Positions 36,196 through 44,412 are shown, counted from the stretch's first letter. The stretch is DNA of 64,000 nucleotides from Amycolatopsis australiensis (GCF_900119165.1 NZ_FPJG01000006.1:3782001-3846000); one strand, 5' to 3'. Notes: a model not told the origin generated them from the letters alone. Numbers and translations: made by a program.

Positions 36196-37797
36196 TCAGT
36201 GGCCCGGCCACGGGATTTCCGGTGCCGGGTAGTACTTCACGCCCAGCGCCGTCCAGCGCGGGCCCTGCGCGGCCAGCCGGGCCGAGAACGACGTCCAGTC
36301 GTGGCTCGCCTGCGGCGACCAGCCGATCTCGGCGATCGCCGGCAGCCGCGGGAAGGCGAGGTAGCGCACGTCGTCGAGGCTGCGCACGGTGTCCGTCCAC
36401 AAGGGAGCTTCGACGCCGTCGATGTTGGACGCCGACGCGCCCGGTACCACGGCCGTCGGGTCCCAGCCGTACGCCGCTTGGACGCTGATGTCACCGGCCC
36501 ACTCGAGGCCGAGCGAAGCGGGGACGCCGGGCGCGTACTTCATGTCGAGGTAGGTGTAGACGCACGGGGCCATGATCAGCTTCGCGCCCTGCTGGCTGGC
36601 CTGGCCCACCTCGTTCTGCGTGCCGTCGTAGATCCAGAACTCGCCGGTCGCGCCCTGCGGCGGCGTCGCGGTGAGCATCTCGCCCCAGCCGAACAGCTTC
36701 TTGCCGAGCGCGGCCACCATCGGCGCGATCTTCTTCATGAACGCGGTGTACTGCTCGTCGGTGAGGTCCTGGATCTCGTCGCCGCCCACGTCGAGGTAGC
36801 CGCCGGGGGTCAGCGCCGCGACCTGGCCGAGCACGTCGCGGATGAACCGGTACGTGACCGGCTTGCCGACGCACAGATCCGACCGCGGCGCGGGCGTCAG
36901 GCCGGTGTAGACCGGCCCGGCGACGCCGTCGCAGTTGAGCTCGGCGTACGACGCCAGTGCCGCGCCGAAGTGCGACGGCATGTCGATCTCCGGCACGATC
37001 GTGACGTGCCTGCTCTCGGCGTAGGCGACGATCTCGCGGTACTGGGCCTGGGTGTAGAACCCGCCGGGACCGCCGCCGGAGCCGGTGCTCGCGCCCTTGG
37101 CCGTCAGGTTCGGCCAGCCGTCGATCTGCAGCCGCCAGCCCTGGTCGTCGGTGAGGTGCAGGTGCAGGTTGTTCACCTTGTACAGCGCGATGTCGTCGAT
37201 GTACTTCTCGACGTCGGCGACCGGCAGGAAGTGGCGGGCGACGTCGAGCATGGCGCCGCGGTAGGCGTACCGCGGGTAGTCGAGGATGTGGCCGCCGGCC
37301 ACCGTGAGGGGCCCGCTGAGGGACGCGGGCAGCAGCTGCCGCAGCGTCTGCACGCCGTTGAACAGCCCGGCGGGCTTCGCGGCCCGGATGGTGACGCCGG
37401 TCGCCGTGCTGTCGAGCTGGTAGCCCTCGTCGCCGACGCGGGCGTCGGCGCCGCCGAGCACCAGCGAGATCCCGGGCAGCGTCTTCGGCACCCAGGGGCC
37501 GGACGCCGGCGCGGGGAACACCGGGAGCCGGAACCGGGTCGACGGGCGCAGCAGCCCGGCGAGGTAGTCGCCGACCTCGCGGGCTTCGGCGCCGCCGGCG
37601 GTGAACACCACCGTGTCCGGGCCGAGCCGGTAGCGGACGGCCGGATCCGGCGTCACCGACACCGGGGCGGGCACGACCTGCTGCAGGGTCGGTGCGGCCG
37701 GAACCGGGCGCGGTGCGGCGCCGGCGGGCACCGCGGGGGCGAGCAGGCCGAGGAGGGAGAGGAACAGCACCCCACGCCTGGCAGTTCGAGCGGTCAT
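36196..37797 (-). CDS. Secreted beta-N-acetylhexosaminidase, GH20
   Basis: A 533-residue protein with a clear signal peptide (RRGVLFLSLLGLLAPAVPAGAA, about residues 8-29). A GH20 N-terminal domain follows at ~40-165 and the catalytic TIM barrel (~170-510) starts YRGAMLDVARHFLPV. The catalytic Asp-Glu pair is in LDVGGDEIQDL; LHLHLTDDQGWRLQ and VPEIDMPSHFGAA are further family hallmarks. It would act outside the cell, releasing N-acetylhexosamines by substrate-assisted catalysis. In ordinary metabolism this is chitin use, but its place in a glycosylated-polyketide cluster also allows a role in removing a sugar from an exported precursor. Confidence 0.9.
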   Translation of the reverse strand: MTARTARRGVLFLSLLGLLAPAVPAGAAPRPVPAAPTLQQVVPAPVSVTPDPAVRYRLGPDTVVFTAGGAEAREVGDYLAGLLRPSTRFRLPVFPAPASGPWVPKTLPGISLVLGGADARVGDEGYQLDSTATGVTIRAAKPAGLFNGVQTLRQLLPASLSGPLTVAGGHILDYPRYAYRGAMLDVARHFLPVADVEKYIDDIALYKVNNLHLHLTDDQGWRLQIDGWPNLTAKGASTGSGGGPGGFYTQAQYREIVAYAESRHVTIVPEIDMPSHFGAALASYAELNCDGVAGPVYTGLTPAPRSDLCVGKPVTYRFIRDVLGQVAALTPGGYLDVGGDEIQDLTDEQYTAFMKKIAPMVAALGKKLFGWGEMLTATPPQGATGEFWIYDGTQNEVGQASQQGAKLIMAPCVYTYLDMKYAPGVPASLGLEWAGDISVQAAYGWDPTAVVPGASASNIDGVEAPLWTDTVRSLDDVRYLAFPRLPAIAEIGWSPQASHDWTSFSARLAAQGPRWTALGVKYYPAPEIPWPGH

Positions 37798-37908
37798 GAG
37801 CCGTCCATTGCGGATAGTGGTGAGACTGGTCCCTTTCTCTTAACGGCCCGGTGGCCGGGGAGTCCACTCGCGCAGCCCACGTCTAGGCGGACTGCCAGAC
37901 CCCGGAAT

Positions 37909-37935
37909 CAACTAAGGTTGTCCGCCCGCAACCTT
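37909..37935. promoter_or_regulatory. AAGGTTG-N8-CAACCTT dyad in the hexosaminidase/GPP34 divergent region
   Basis: The non-coding gap 37798-38103 holds CAACTAAGGTTG (37909-37920), which overlaps a perfect inverted repeat AAGGTTG-N8-CAACCTT (37914-37935). A further CAACCTT copy lies at 37950-37956. Three arms in 50 bases suggest a regulator binding site. Nothing else is recognisable in this gap. Confidence 0.45.
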
Positions 37936-38103
37936 CCGTCACCGACTGTCAACCTTTGGCCGTTACCCGACGGCACCCCGATCGGTCAAGATCGGGTCGT
38001 ACGCATCCGAACCGGTCCGGCCAGGGGGAGAACTCGGCCGGGCGCAGGTGCGCCGGAGAGACCCGGCCCGTACCGACGACCGACACAGAAACGGGTGACC
38101 GAG

Positions 38104-38766
38104 ATGACCGAAACGCCGACCGCCGTCCATTACCGTGCCTACCTGCTCGCCTACGACGTGGAGAAGGAAGACCTCTACGACCGCACGCGCACGGCGTTCC
38201 TGACCCGCGCCGGCGTGCTGACCGAGCTGGCGCTGCGCGGCAACATCGCCGACGAAGACGGCGACGCCGTGCTGGTCAAGGCGGACCCGACCGGCGACCC
38301 GGTGCTCGACCGGCTGCTGGCGCAGATCGGGAACGAGAAGCGCAGCTGGAAGTCGTGGATCCGGCACGACTACAAGGAGACCCTCGACCAGATCGAGGAG
38401 CAGCTGGTGGAGCGGAAGCTGCTCGCGGTGGAGGAGAAGAAGGTCCTGGGCGTGGTGCCGAAGACCCACGTGACCGTCACCGACCCGGCCGTGGCCAAGG
38501 CGCTGCAGGAGCACGCGGTCGAGGTGCTGCACGGCTCGACCCCGGCGGCCGAGATCGGCGCGGACGACGCCGCGCTGGTCGCGCTGGCCGCCGCCGGCAC
38601 GGTGCCGAGCGTGGTGACCCGCAAGGAGAGCAAGGGCGAGTACAAGGACCGCATCGAGGAGCTGACCGACCGCGTCGGCGAGGTCGCCCCGGGCCTGGAG
38701 AAGGCACTGCGCGGCATCCGCCTGACGATGATCGCCGCCCAGGGCGGCCTCGGCTTCAGCGGCTGA
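38104..38766 (+). CDS. GPP34 (GOLPH3/VPS74-like) domain protein
   Basis: A 220-residue helical protein with the GPP34 pattern: AFLTRAGVLTELALRGNIADEDG near residue 30, LDRLLAQIGNEKRSWKSWIR near residue 62 and a C-terminal EIGADDAALVALAAAG. The eukaryotic relative GOLPH3 binds phosphoinositides; bacterial members are widespread in actinomycetes and of unknown role. ATG at 38104 has GAGATG context. No functional link to the cluster is visible; it is probably a bystander followed by its own terminator. Confidence 0.75.
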   Translation: MTETPTAVHYRAYLLAYDVEKEDLYDRTRTAFLTRAGVLTELALRGNIADEDGDAVLVKADPTGDPVLDRLLAQIGNEKRSWKSWIRHDYKETLDQIEEQLVERKLLAVEEKKVLGVVPKTHVTVTDPAVAKALQEHAVEVLHGSTPAAEIGADDAALVALAAAGTVPSVVTRKESKGEYKDRIEELTDRVGEVAPGLEKALRGIRLTMIAAQGGLGFSG

Positions 38767-38781
38767 CCCGCACCCCCTGAC

Positions 38782-38824
38782 GACGGAAGGACCCGGCGGC
38801 CATCGGCTGCCGGGTCCTTCCGTC
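38782..38824 (+). terminator. Hairpin after the GPP34 gene
   Basis: GACGGAAGGACCCGGC and GCCGGGTCCTTCCGTC form a perfect 16-bp stem with an 11-base loop, 15 bases after the stop codon. The sequence from here to 38945 holds nothing else recognisable. Confidence 0.8.
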
Positions 38825-38945
38825 TGCGCACCCTGGGAGCGGGCGAAGTCACGAGGCCGGTGCGGCCGCGGCGCGAATCACGGCACAGCCGGAGCGTGCG
38901 CGGGTTCCGGCCGGCGGCCGGAGATCCGGCCGCGGCGCCGCCGGG

Positions 38946-40007
38946 TCAGGCGAGTGCCGGCATCACCTTGTCCGCGAACAGCTGCAGTGTGCGGGACATC
39001 GTCTCCGCCGACTGGCCGCCGAAGTCGAGGTTCCACAGGATGACGTCCGGGCCCAGGACGTCACGGACCTCCTCGATGCGGCCCAGCACCGTGTCCGGGG
39101 CGCCCACCACGGCCTTGGCCTCGAGGCCGTCGGTCTCCAGGTCGAAGCTCGCCATCTGGCGCGCCATCGCCGTGTAGCCCTCGTACGCCGGCGACTCGAC
39201 GTTGTGCCACGACAGGATCGCTTCCTTGAACGCGTTGAACGACTTCACCATGAACGGCACCGCCAGGTCGCGCGCCTCCTCGTCGCTGTCGGCGATCAGC
39301 AGCGGGATGCTCACCGCGAACTTCGGCTTGCGACCCGAGTCGCCCTGCGACTCGAGGAACGCGCTGCGGTACAGCTCGACGTACTCGCGCTTGCGGGCCA
39401 TCTCGTTCAGCTGGGTCGAGCTGATCAGCAGGTTGAACCCCTTGCGGCCGGTCCAGTCGAAGCTGGCCGGCGTCGCCAGCGCGGCCACCCACACCGGCGG
39501 GCCGGGCTGCTGCACCGGGGCCGGCAGCGAGTTCGCGTTCTCGTAGGCGAAGAACGGCGTGTCCTCGGTGACGTCGGACTCGTGCCACAGCCGCACCACG
39601 GCTTCGATGGTGGCCAGGAACCGCTCGCGGCTGGTGTCCATGTCGACGCCGAACGCCTCGAACTCGTACGGCAGGAACGCCCGCGCGAAGCCGACGTCGA
39701 GACGGCCGCCGCTCATCACGTCGACCTGCGCCGCGTGCGCGGCGATCTGGATCGGGTGGTGGAACGACGCCTGGATGCCGCCGGTCATCAGGCGGATCGA
39801 CCGCGTGCGCGCGGCCACCGCCGACAGGAAGGCCAGCGGGCTCGGGGAATATCCGCCGTAGGAGCGCAGGTAGTGCTCGGTCATCTTGACGTAGTGCAGC
39901 CCCAGCTGGTCGGCGAGCACACTGACCTGCAGCACGTCCTGGAAGTACTGCGAGGCGGTGGTGGTCCGCGGATCGCAGTCGGGCAACAGCGAGACGCCAT
40001 ACTCCAC
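38946..40007 (-). CDS. Luciferase-like (LLM) flavin-dependent monooxygenase
   Basis: A 353-residue bacterial-luciferase-fold protein: N-terminal MEYGVSLLPDCDPRTTTASQ, YVKMTEHYLRSYGGYSPSP at the pocket, VDVMSGGRLDVGFARAFLPYEF (cofactor segment) and a C-terminal GAPDTVLGRIEEV. This group uses reduced FMN for oxygenation, often on ring or thioester substrates. GTG start with GGAGG eleven bases before. It is divergent from the FabD-like/EhpF-like/DAO genes, sharing a 220-base promoter region with a 16-bp dyad at 40094. It likely works with that gene set. The substrate is unknown. Confidence 0.8.
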   Translation of the reverse strand: MEYGVSLLPDCDPRTTTASQYFQDVLQVSVLADQLGLHYVKMTEHYLRSYGGYSPSPLAFLSAVAARTRSIRLMTGGIQASFHHPIQIAAHAAQVDVMSGGRLDVGFARAFLPYEFEAFGVDMDTSRERFLATIEAVVRLWHESDVTEDTPFFAYENANSLPAPVQQPGPPVWVAALATPASFDWTGRKGFNLLISSTQLNEMARKREYVELYRSAFLESQGDSGRKPKFAVSIPLLIADSDEEARDLAVPFMVKSFNAFKEAILSWHNVESPAYEGYTAMARQMASFDLETDGLEAKAVVGAPDTVLGRIEEVRDVLGPDVILWNLDFGGQSAETMSRTLQLFADKVMPALA

Positions 40008-40093
40008 GTTCTGATACCTCCGGCGAATAGGGTGACGGCTACCGGTTTTCTCGCACCCGGCCTGCCCGCGACACCCGTCCTACCAAGCCAACC

Positions 40094-40109
40094 CTGGGGT
40101 AACCCTTAG
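40094..40109. promoter_or_regulatory. CTGGGGTAACCCTTAG dyad resembling a PAS-LuxR box
   Basis: This 16-bp imperfect palindrome matches 13 of 16 positions of the PimM-type consensus CTVGGGAWWTCCCBAG as I remember it. It lies between the luciferase-like gene and the FabD-like gene. A second CTAG pair (CTAG-N10-CTAG, about 40140-40157) follows. Function is inferred. Confidence 0.4.
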
Positions 40110-40227
40110 ACGCCCGTCCGCGCGGAGCTGAGGTTTTGCCTAGAGCCCGCATGCTAGCCCGGTCCCGCCCGCGAGGGCGTGCGTAGCGTCGCGGCCACCG
40201 CGTCGGTTCGTTCGTTAGGGGAATTCG

Positions 40228-41190
40228 GTGACTCTGGGATATCTCTTCGGCGCGAACATCTCCGATCCCGACCCGGAGCACGGGGCGAAGCTCTACGAGG
40301 CCTACCCGGCGATGCGCCGCGCCTACGAGCAGGTGCGCGACTGGACCGGCCTCGAACCGCGCGCGCTGCTGCGCGGGGAGTTCGAACCGCGCGGCGACCA
40401 CGAGCGGTTCAGCCTGGCCGGCATCCGGCTGGCCGCGCTGGCACTGGGCATCCACGACGTCCTGGCCGGATCCGACGTCCACCCGGGCGTCACCGGCGGG
40501 ATCAGCCTCGGCGGTCTCATCGCGAGTTCCGTGGCGGGCGCGGTGGACCGCCGGACGCTGTTCGACCTGCTGCTGCGCGAAGCCCGGACGCCGCTGCCGG
40601 ACCCGGCACCGCCGGCGCAGGGCGCGGCCATCGCCTTCCTGCCGGTGAGCGAGGATCCGTTCGCCTACCACGGCGACCGGCGTCCCGGCGTGCACCTCGG
40701 CGGTGACTTCGGCCTGCTCGCCGACGGGACCGTCCGGCTGCTCATGCTCAGCGGCACGGCCGAGGCCCTCGACCGGCTCGTCGCGCAGAGCCCGCCCGGC
40801 ATGATCAGCGTCATCGACGGCCAGCCGTTCGCCGTGCACTCCCCGCTGCGCCAGTACGCGACCGACTTCATGGCGCCGGCGGTCGCGGCCATGCCGGTGG
40901 CCGACCCGCGCATCCCGGTGTGCTCGTTCCTCGAGCAGCGCGCGCTCACGACCGCCGACGATGTGCGGGACCTGTTCCAGCGCAACAAGACCTCGACGAT
41001 GAGCCTGCCGCACGTCTGCGCCGGGATGGCGGAGCAGGGCGTCCGGCTCGCCTTCGTCCTCGGCCCGACGCTGCCGGCCGGCGTGCTCGACTTCCCGTTC
41101 CCCGTCGTGCGGATCACCGAGCCGCACCACGTCACCGAAGCCATGACCGCGATCTACGACCACGCCGTCGACCTCGTCGCCCCCGCCTGA
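40228..41190 (+). CDS. FabD-like acyltransferase with altered nucleophile motif
   Basis: A 320-residue protein of the malonyl-transferase fold. The nucleophile elbow reads GGISLGGLIASS (about residue 91), with isoleucine where GHSxG has histidine. The catalytic-histidine strand reads QPFAVHSPLRQY (about residue 210), equivalent to the HAFHSP strand of AT domains. The N-terminus (LGYLFGANISDPDPEHGAKL) differs from the FPGQG start of standard enzymes. It may move an acyl group between CoA and a carrier protein, or transfer a different acyl chain. GTG start; 25 bases before the EhpF-like gene, in the same operon. Confidence 0.65.
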   Translation: MTLGYLFGANISDPDPEHGAKLYEAYPAMRRAYEQVRDWTGLEPRALLRGEFEPRGDHERFSLAGIRLAALALGIHDVLAGSDVHPGVTGGISLGGLIASSVAGAVDRRTLFDLLLREARTPLPDPAPPAQGAAIAFLPVSEDPFAYHGDRRPGVHLGGDFGLLADGTVRLLMLSGTAEALDRLVAQSPPGMISVIDGQPFAVHSPLRQYATDFMAPAVAAMPVADPRIPVCSFLEQRALTTADDVRDLFQRNKTSTMSLPHVCAGMAEQGVRLAFVLGPTLPAGVLDFPFPVVRITEPHHVTEAMTAIYDHAVDLVAPA

Positions 41191-41215
41191 CCGCCTTCCG
41201 GAGCAAGGAGAGACC

Positions 41216-42286
41216 GTGAGCACCCGCACGCACGAACGTGCCAGCCTGACCGACCACTGGTTGTCCCTCGACCTCGACGCGTGGACGCGGCACGTGGTGC
41301 GGCGGCACTTCAACCCGGAGCTCGGCAGCCCGTACTGGCTGAAGCGGGCGACCGAGCTGGCGTTCGACCCGATGGACATCACGCGCTACGACCAGCTCGC
41401 CGAGTTCGGCCCGTTCCCGCCCGGCGACCTGCGCGGCATGGACCCCGCGGACCTCGTGCCGCGCACGGTGCCGCGGCCGCTGACCGGGCGCGTGTGGGAG
41501 TCCGGCGGCACCACCGGCGACCCGGTGCGGGTGTTCTACACCGAGGACATGATGACCCACCGCGTCGAATGGCGGCGCTGGTCGTACCTGTTCGACGGCT
41601 ACCGGCCGGGCCGCACCTGGGTGCAGGCCACGCCGAGCGGGCCGCACCAGATCGGCAACGGCGCGATCGAGCTGTCCGAGCAGCTGGCCGGGCTGGTCTA
41701 CGGCATCGACATGGACCCGCGCTGGATCAAGCAGCTCATCCGCGCCGGCAAGATGAAGGAGCTGGGGGAGTACACCGACCACGTGCTCGGCCAGATCGTC
41801 GACATCCTGCGCTCGCAGCACGTCCACTACCTCAACACGACACCCGCGCTGCTGCAGAAGCTGATCGCGCGGCAGCCGGAGCTGGTCGCCGCGCTCGACG
41901 GCGTGCGGCTGGGCGGCACGCACATGAGCCCGCGGATGTACCGGGACTTCGTCGCGGCGCTCGACGGCGGACTGGTGCGGTCCGGGTACGGCAACACCTT
42001 CGGCAACGCCGTGAGCCTGCACCCGGAGGACGACGGCGCGATCCTGCCGTACGTGCCCACGTACCCGCAGGTGACCATGTCGGTCGTGGACCCCGGCGAC
42101 TTCCGCCGGACTGTCGGAAAAGGACAGCTGAAGCTGACTGTGCTGCACGAGGACCTCTTCCTGCCCAACCTGCTGGAACGCGACGAGGCGACCCGCTACG
42201 ACACCAAGGGCGAATGGCCGGTCGACGGCGTGTACAACGTGCGTCCGCTGCAGGTCAGCCAGGCCGCGCCGGAAGGGCTCTACTGA
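41216..42286 (+). CDS. Atypical ANL-family enzyme, EhpF/phenylacetate-CoA-ligase-like, no C-terminal domain
   Basis: A 356-residue protein with the ANL phosphate loop WESGGTTGDPVRVFY (about residues 97-111), RLGGTHMSPRMYRDF (A4/A5 region) and SGYGNTFGNAVSLHPE. It stops after the large N-terminal domain: the mobile C-terminal domain with the catalytic lysine is absent. EhpF of D-alanylgriseoluteic acid (a phenazine) synthesis is the known example of such a truncated ANL protein. It could activate or bind an aromatic acid without making a CoA ester by the usual domain swing. Strong AAGGAG site before GTG; stop overlaps the next ATG (TGATG). Confidence 0.7.
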   Translation: MSTRTHERASLTDHWLSLDLDAWTRHVVRRHFNPELGSPYWLKRATELAFDPMDITRYDQLAEFGPFPPGDLRGMDPADLVPRTVPRPLTGRVWESGGTTGDPVRVFYTEDMMTHRVEWRRWSYLFDGYRPGRTWVQATPSGPHQIGNGAIELSEQLAGLVYGIDMDPRWIKQLIRAGKMKELGEYTDHVLGQIVDILRSQHVHYLNTTPALLQKLIARQPELVAALDGVRLGGTHMSPRMYRDFVAALDGGLVRSGYGNTFGNAVSLHPEDDGAILPYVPTYPQVTMSVVDPGDFRRTVGKGQLKLTVLHEDLFLPNLLERDEATRYDTKGEWPVDGVYNVRPLQVSQAAPEGLY

Positions 42287-43353
42287 TGGCGCCGGCCGTG
42301 GTCGTCGTCGGCGCCGGGGTGATCGGCGCCGCGGTGACCTACCACCTCGCCCGGCGCGGCGCCCGCGTGCACTGCGTCGACCGCGCGGACCGGCCCGCCG
42401 CGGGCACCACCGAGGCCGGGTTCGCCACCGCGACGGCCTACCGGCGCTTTCCCAAGGCGTATTTCGAGCTGAACCAGGCGGGCATCGCCGAGCACGCGGC
42501 ACTCGCCGGGGACTCCGCGCCCTGGTGGCACCGCACCGGCACGGTCGCGTGGACCGACGACGAGTCGTTCGCCGGCTACCTCGCCCAGCTCGCCGAATGG
42601 GGCTGCCCCGTCGAGCGGTACGCCGCGGACGGCACTTCGGTGGTCTTCCCCGCGTCCGGACCGGTCGCCTTCCTGCCGTCCGAAGGCTGGATCGACGCGG
42701 TCGCCTTCACCCGCCACCTCCTGGACCGGGCGGTCGCCCACGGTGCCACGCTGGCGCTGAACGCCGAGGTGACCTCGGTGTCCGGCGGCGTCGGGCTCGC
42801 GGACGGCCGCCGGATCGAGGCCGACGTCGTGGTCAACGCCGGCGGATCGGCCGCGGACGAGATCGGCGCGCTGGCCGGCGCCCGCCCGTTCCTCGGCCCG
42901 CCGCGGCGGAGCCTGATCGCGCACCTGCTGGTCGACGGCGACCCGCTGTCCTGCATCCTGCGTGCCCCGGAGGTCAGCATCCGCCCGGACGGGCCCGGAC
43001 GCGTCGTCCTGCGCTCCGACCGCGTCGACCGCGGGCTGCCGCCGCGCTCGGGGACGCCCGATCCGGAGTTCGTCAAGGACCTGCTGGACCGGGCGGCGAG
43101 GGTGGTGCCGTCGCTGGGGACGGCGACCGTCCGGAAGGCGAGCGTCGTGGACGCGCGGTGCGCGCGCGACGAACTGCCGAGCGTCGGCTCGCTGTCGGCG
43201 GTGCCCGGGTACTACGAGGCCGTCGCGAGCGCCGGGGTGACGTTGGCGCCGCTGTTCGGCAAGGCCCTCGCCGCGCGGATCGTCGACGGCGAGCCGGACG
43301 CGCTCGTGGACGTCTTCACGCCGGACCGCTTCGAAGCGGCGGAGACAAGCTAG
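42286..43353 (+). CDS. FAD-dependent oxidoreductase, DAO/glycine-oxidase family
   Basis: A 355-residue flavoenzyme. FAD-binding dinucleotide motif VVVGAGVIGAAVTYHLARRG at residues 5-24, with the ribose-binding acid in VHCVDRADRP. Further sites are AGFATATAYRRFP, VVVNAGGSAADEI, and YYEAVASAGVTLAPLFGK near the end that closes on the flavin. The family oxidises amines (glycine, sarcosine, D-amino acids, cyclic amines). ATG overlaps the stop of the EhpF-like gene. In this setting it could oxidise an amine or a dihydro-heteroaromatic ring. It is the last protein gene before the tRNA. Confidence 0.82.
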   Translation: MAPAVVVVGAGVIGAAVTYHLARRGARVHCVDRADRPAAGTTEAGFATATAYRRFPKAYFELNQAGIAEHAALAGDSAPWWHRTGTVAWTDDESFAGYLAQLAEWGCPVERYAADGTSVVFPASGPVAFLPSEGWIDAVAFTRHLLDRAVAHGATLALNAEVTSVSGGVGLADGRRIEADVVVNAGGSAADEIGALAGARPFLGPPRRSLIAHLLVDGDPLSCILRAPEVSIRPDGPGRVVLRSDRVDRGLPPRSGTPDPEFVKDLLDRAARVVPSLGTATVRKASVVDARCARDELPSVGSLSAVPGYYEAVASAGVTLAPLFGKALAARIVDGEPDALVDVFTPDRFEAAETS

Positions 43354-43408
43354 AAAGTTCCCCAAAACTTCCGTCGCATACTGATCTCGCACCGGGAAAG
43401 CGGTGCGA

Positions 43409-43487
43409 AGGGGTGTAGCTCTCAACTGGCCAGAGCAGCGGTTTCCAACACCGACGGTTGCAGGTTCGAGTCCTGCCGCCCCTGCCA
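43409..43487 (+). tRNA. tRNA-Trp (anticodon CCA), slightly unusual
   Basis: A full cloverleaf can be drawn. The acceptor stem AGGGGTG/CGCCCCT has one G-T pair; the D stem GCTC/GAGC has an enlarged 11-base loop containing GG. The anticodon arm GCGGT-TTCCAAC-ACCGA has CCA at positions 34-36, and the T arm GCAGG-TTCGAGT-CCTGC is standard. Discriminator G and an encoded CCA follow. Compared with the usual actinomycete tRNA-Trp the D loop is about three bases longer and the bottom anticodon pair is G-A. The gene sits between the DAO gene and the meta-cleavage operon, whereas the main tRNA-Trp of these bacteria is normally next to secE-nusG, so this may be an extra copy. Confidence 0.82.
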
Positions 43488-43542
43488 CGAACAGCTGCGC
43501 CACCGGTCCCGGCCGGGCCCGCCGACCGTTGGGAGTACCGAG

Positions 43543-44412
43543 GTGACCATCTGGACCGAGCTGCTGGGCAGCCAGACCCGCTACCTCGGCGAGAAGTACC
43601 GCACCCGCGTGATCGAAGCCGGCGACGGCGAGCCGCTGCTGCTCCTGCACGGCGTCGGCGGGCACGCCGAGGCCTACGCGCGCAACGTGACGCGGCTGGG
43701 CGAGCACTGCCGCGCGATGGCGATCGACCTGCTGTGGCACGGGTTCTCCGGCAAGCCGGGCTTCACCCACGACGCCGTCGGCACGTACGTCGACCAGGTG
43801 CTCGACCTGCTGGACTCCGAGGGCATCGAGCGCGCGCACGTCGAAGGCGAGTCGCTCGGCGGCTGGGTCGCGCTGACGCTGGCCCTGGAGCACCCCGGCC
43901 GCGTCGGGAAGCTGGTGCTCAACACCACCGCGGGCATCAAGTGGCGGCCCGGCTCGGTCCACGAGCGGCCCGCCGAAGGGCGCGAGGCCCTGCGCGCCCG
44001 TTCGCTGGCCGCGATCGAGAACCCGGTCCCCGAAACCGTCCGCGCCCGGCTGGAGTGGCTGATGGCCCGCCCGGACCGCGTCACCGGCGAGCTGGTCGAG
44101 GTCCGCCGCCGGATCTACGCCGAGCCGGCCACCAACGCCGCCCTGCGCACGGTGTTCGAGAACTCCTTCGGGTTCGGCTCCGGCCCGGACCGGAAGATCG
44201 CCGAAGAGCGGCTGGCGGAAGTGAGCGTGCCGACGCTGGTGCTGTGGTCGGACCACAACCCCGGCAGCGGGCCCGATGTGGGCCGCCGGATCGCCGAGCT
44301 CGTCCCGGGCGCGGCCTTCCACTGCGTCGCCGACGCCGCGCACTGGCCGCAGTGGGAGCAACCCGAAGAGCACGACCGCGTGGTCCTCGACTTCCTGGGC
44401 CGTGCGGAGTGA
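43543..44412 (+). CDS. Alpha/beta hydrolase, meta-cleavage-product (C-C) hydrolase type
   Basis: A 289-residue MhpC/BphD-like hydrolase. LLLLHGVGGHAEAY carries the oxyanion HG motif; nucleophile Ser104 is in VEGESLGGWVALT; the acid is in LVLWSDHNPGSG (about 239-250); the histidine is in ADAAHWPQWEQPEEH (about 267). The following gene is an extradiol dioxygenase, the classical partner that makes its substrate by opening a catechol ring. Reaction expected: hydrolysis of the carbon-carbon bond of a 2-hydroxy-6-oxo-dienoate. GTG start follows a GGGAG site. First gene of an operon of five (to 48400). Confidence 0.85.
   Translation: MTIWTELLGSQTRYLGEKYRTRVIEAGDGEPLLLLHGVGGHAEAYARNVTRLGEHCRAMAIDLLWHGFSGKPGFTHDAVGTYVDQVLDLLDSEGIERAHVEGESLGGWVALTLALEHPGRVGKLVLNTTAGIKWRPGSVHERPAEGREALRARSLAAIENPVPETVRARLEWLMARPDRVTGELVEVRRRIYAEPATNAALRTVFENSFGFGSGPDRKIAEERLAEVSVPTLVLWSDHNPGSGPDVGRRIAELVPGAAFHCVADAAHWPQWEQPEEHDRVVLDFLGRAE

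Noticed and set aside
37815..37845. Possible DasR (dre) site upstream of the GH20 gene (ACTGGTC half)
   Set aside because: Only one half-site of the dre palindrome can be seen; the other arm does not match, so I do not call it.
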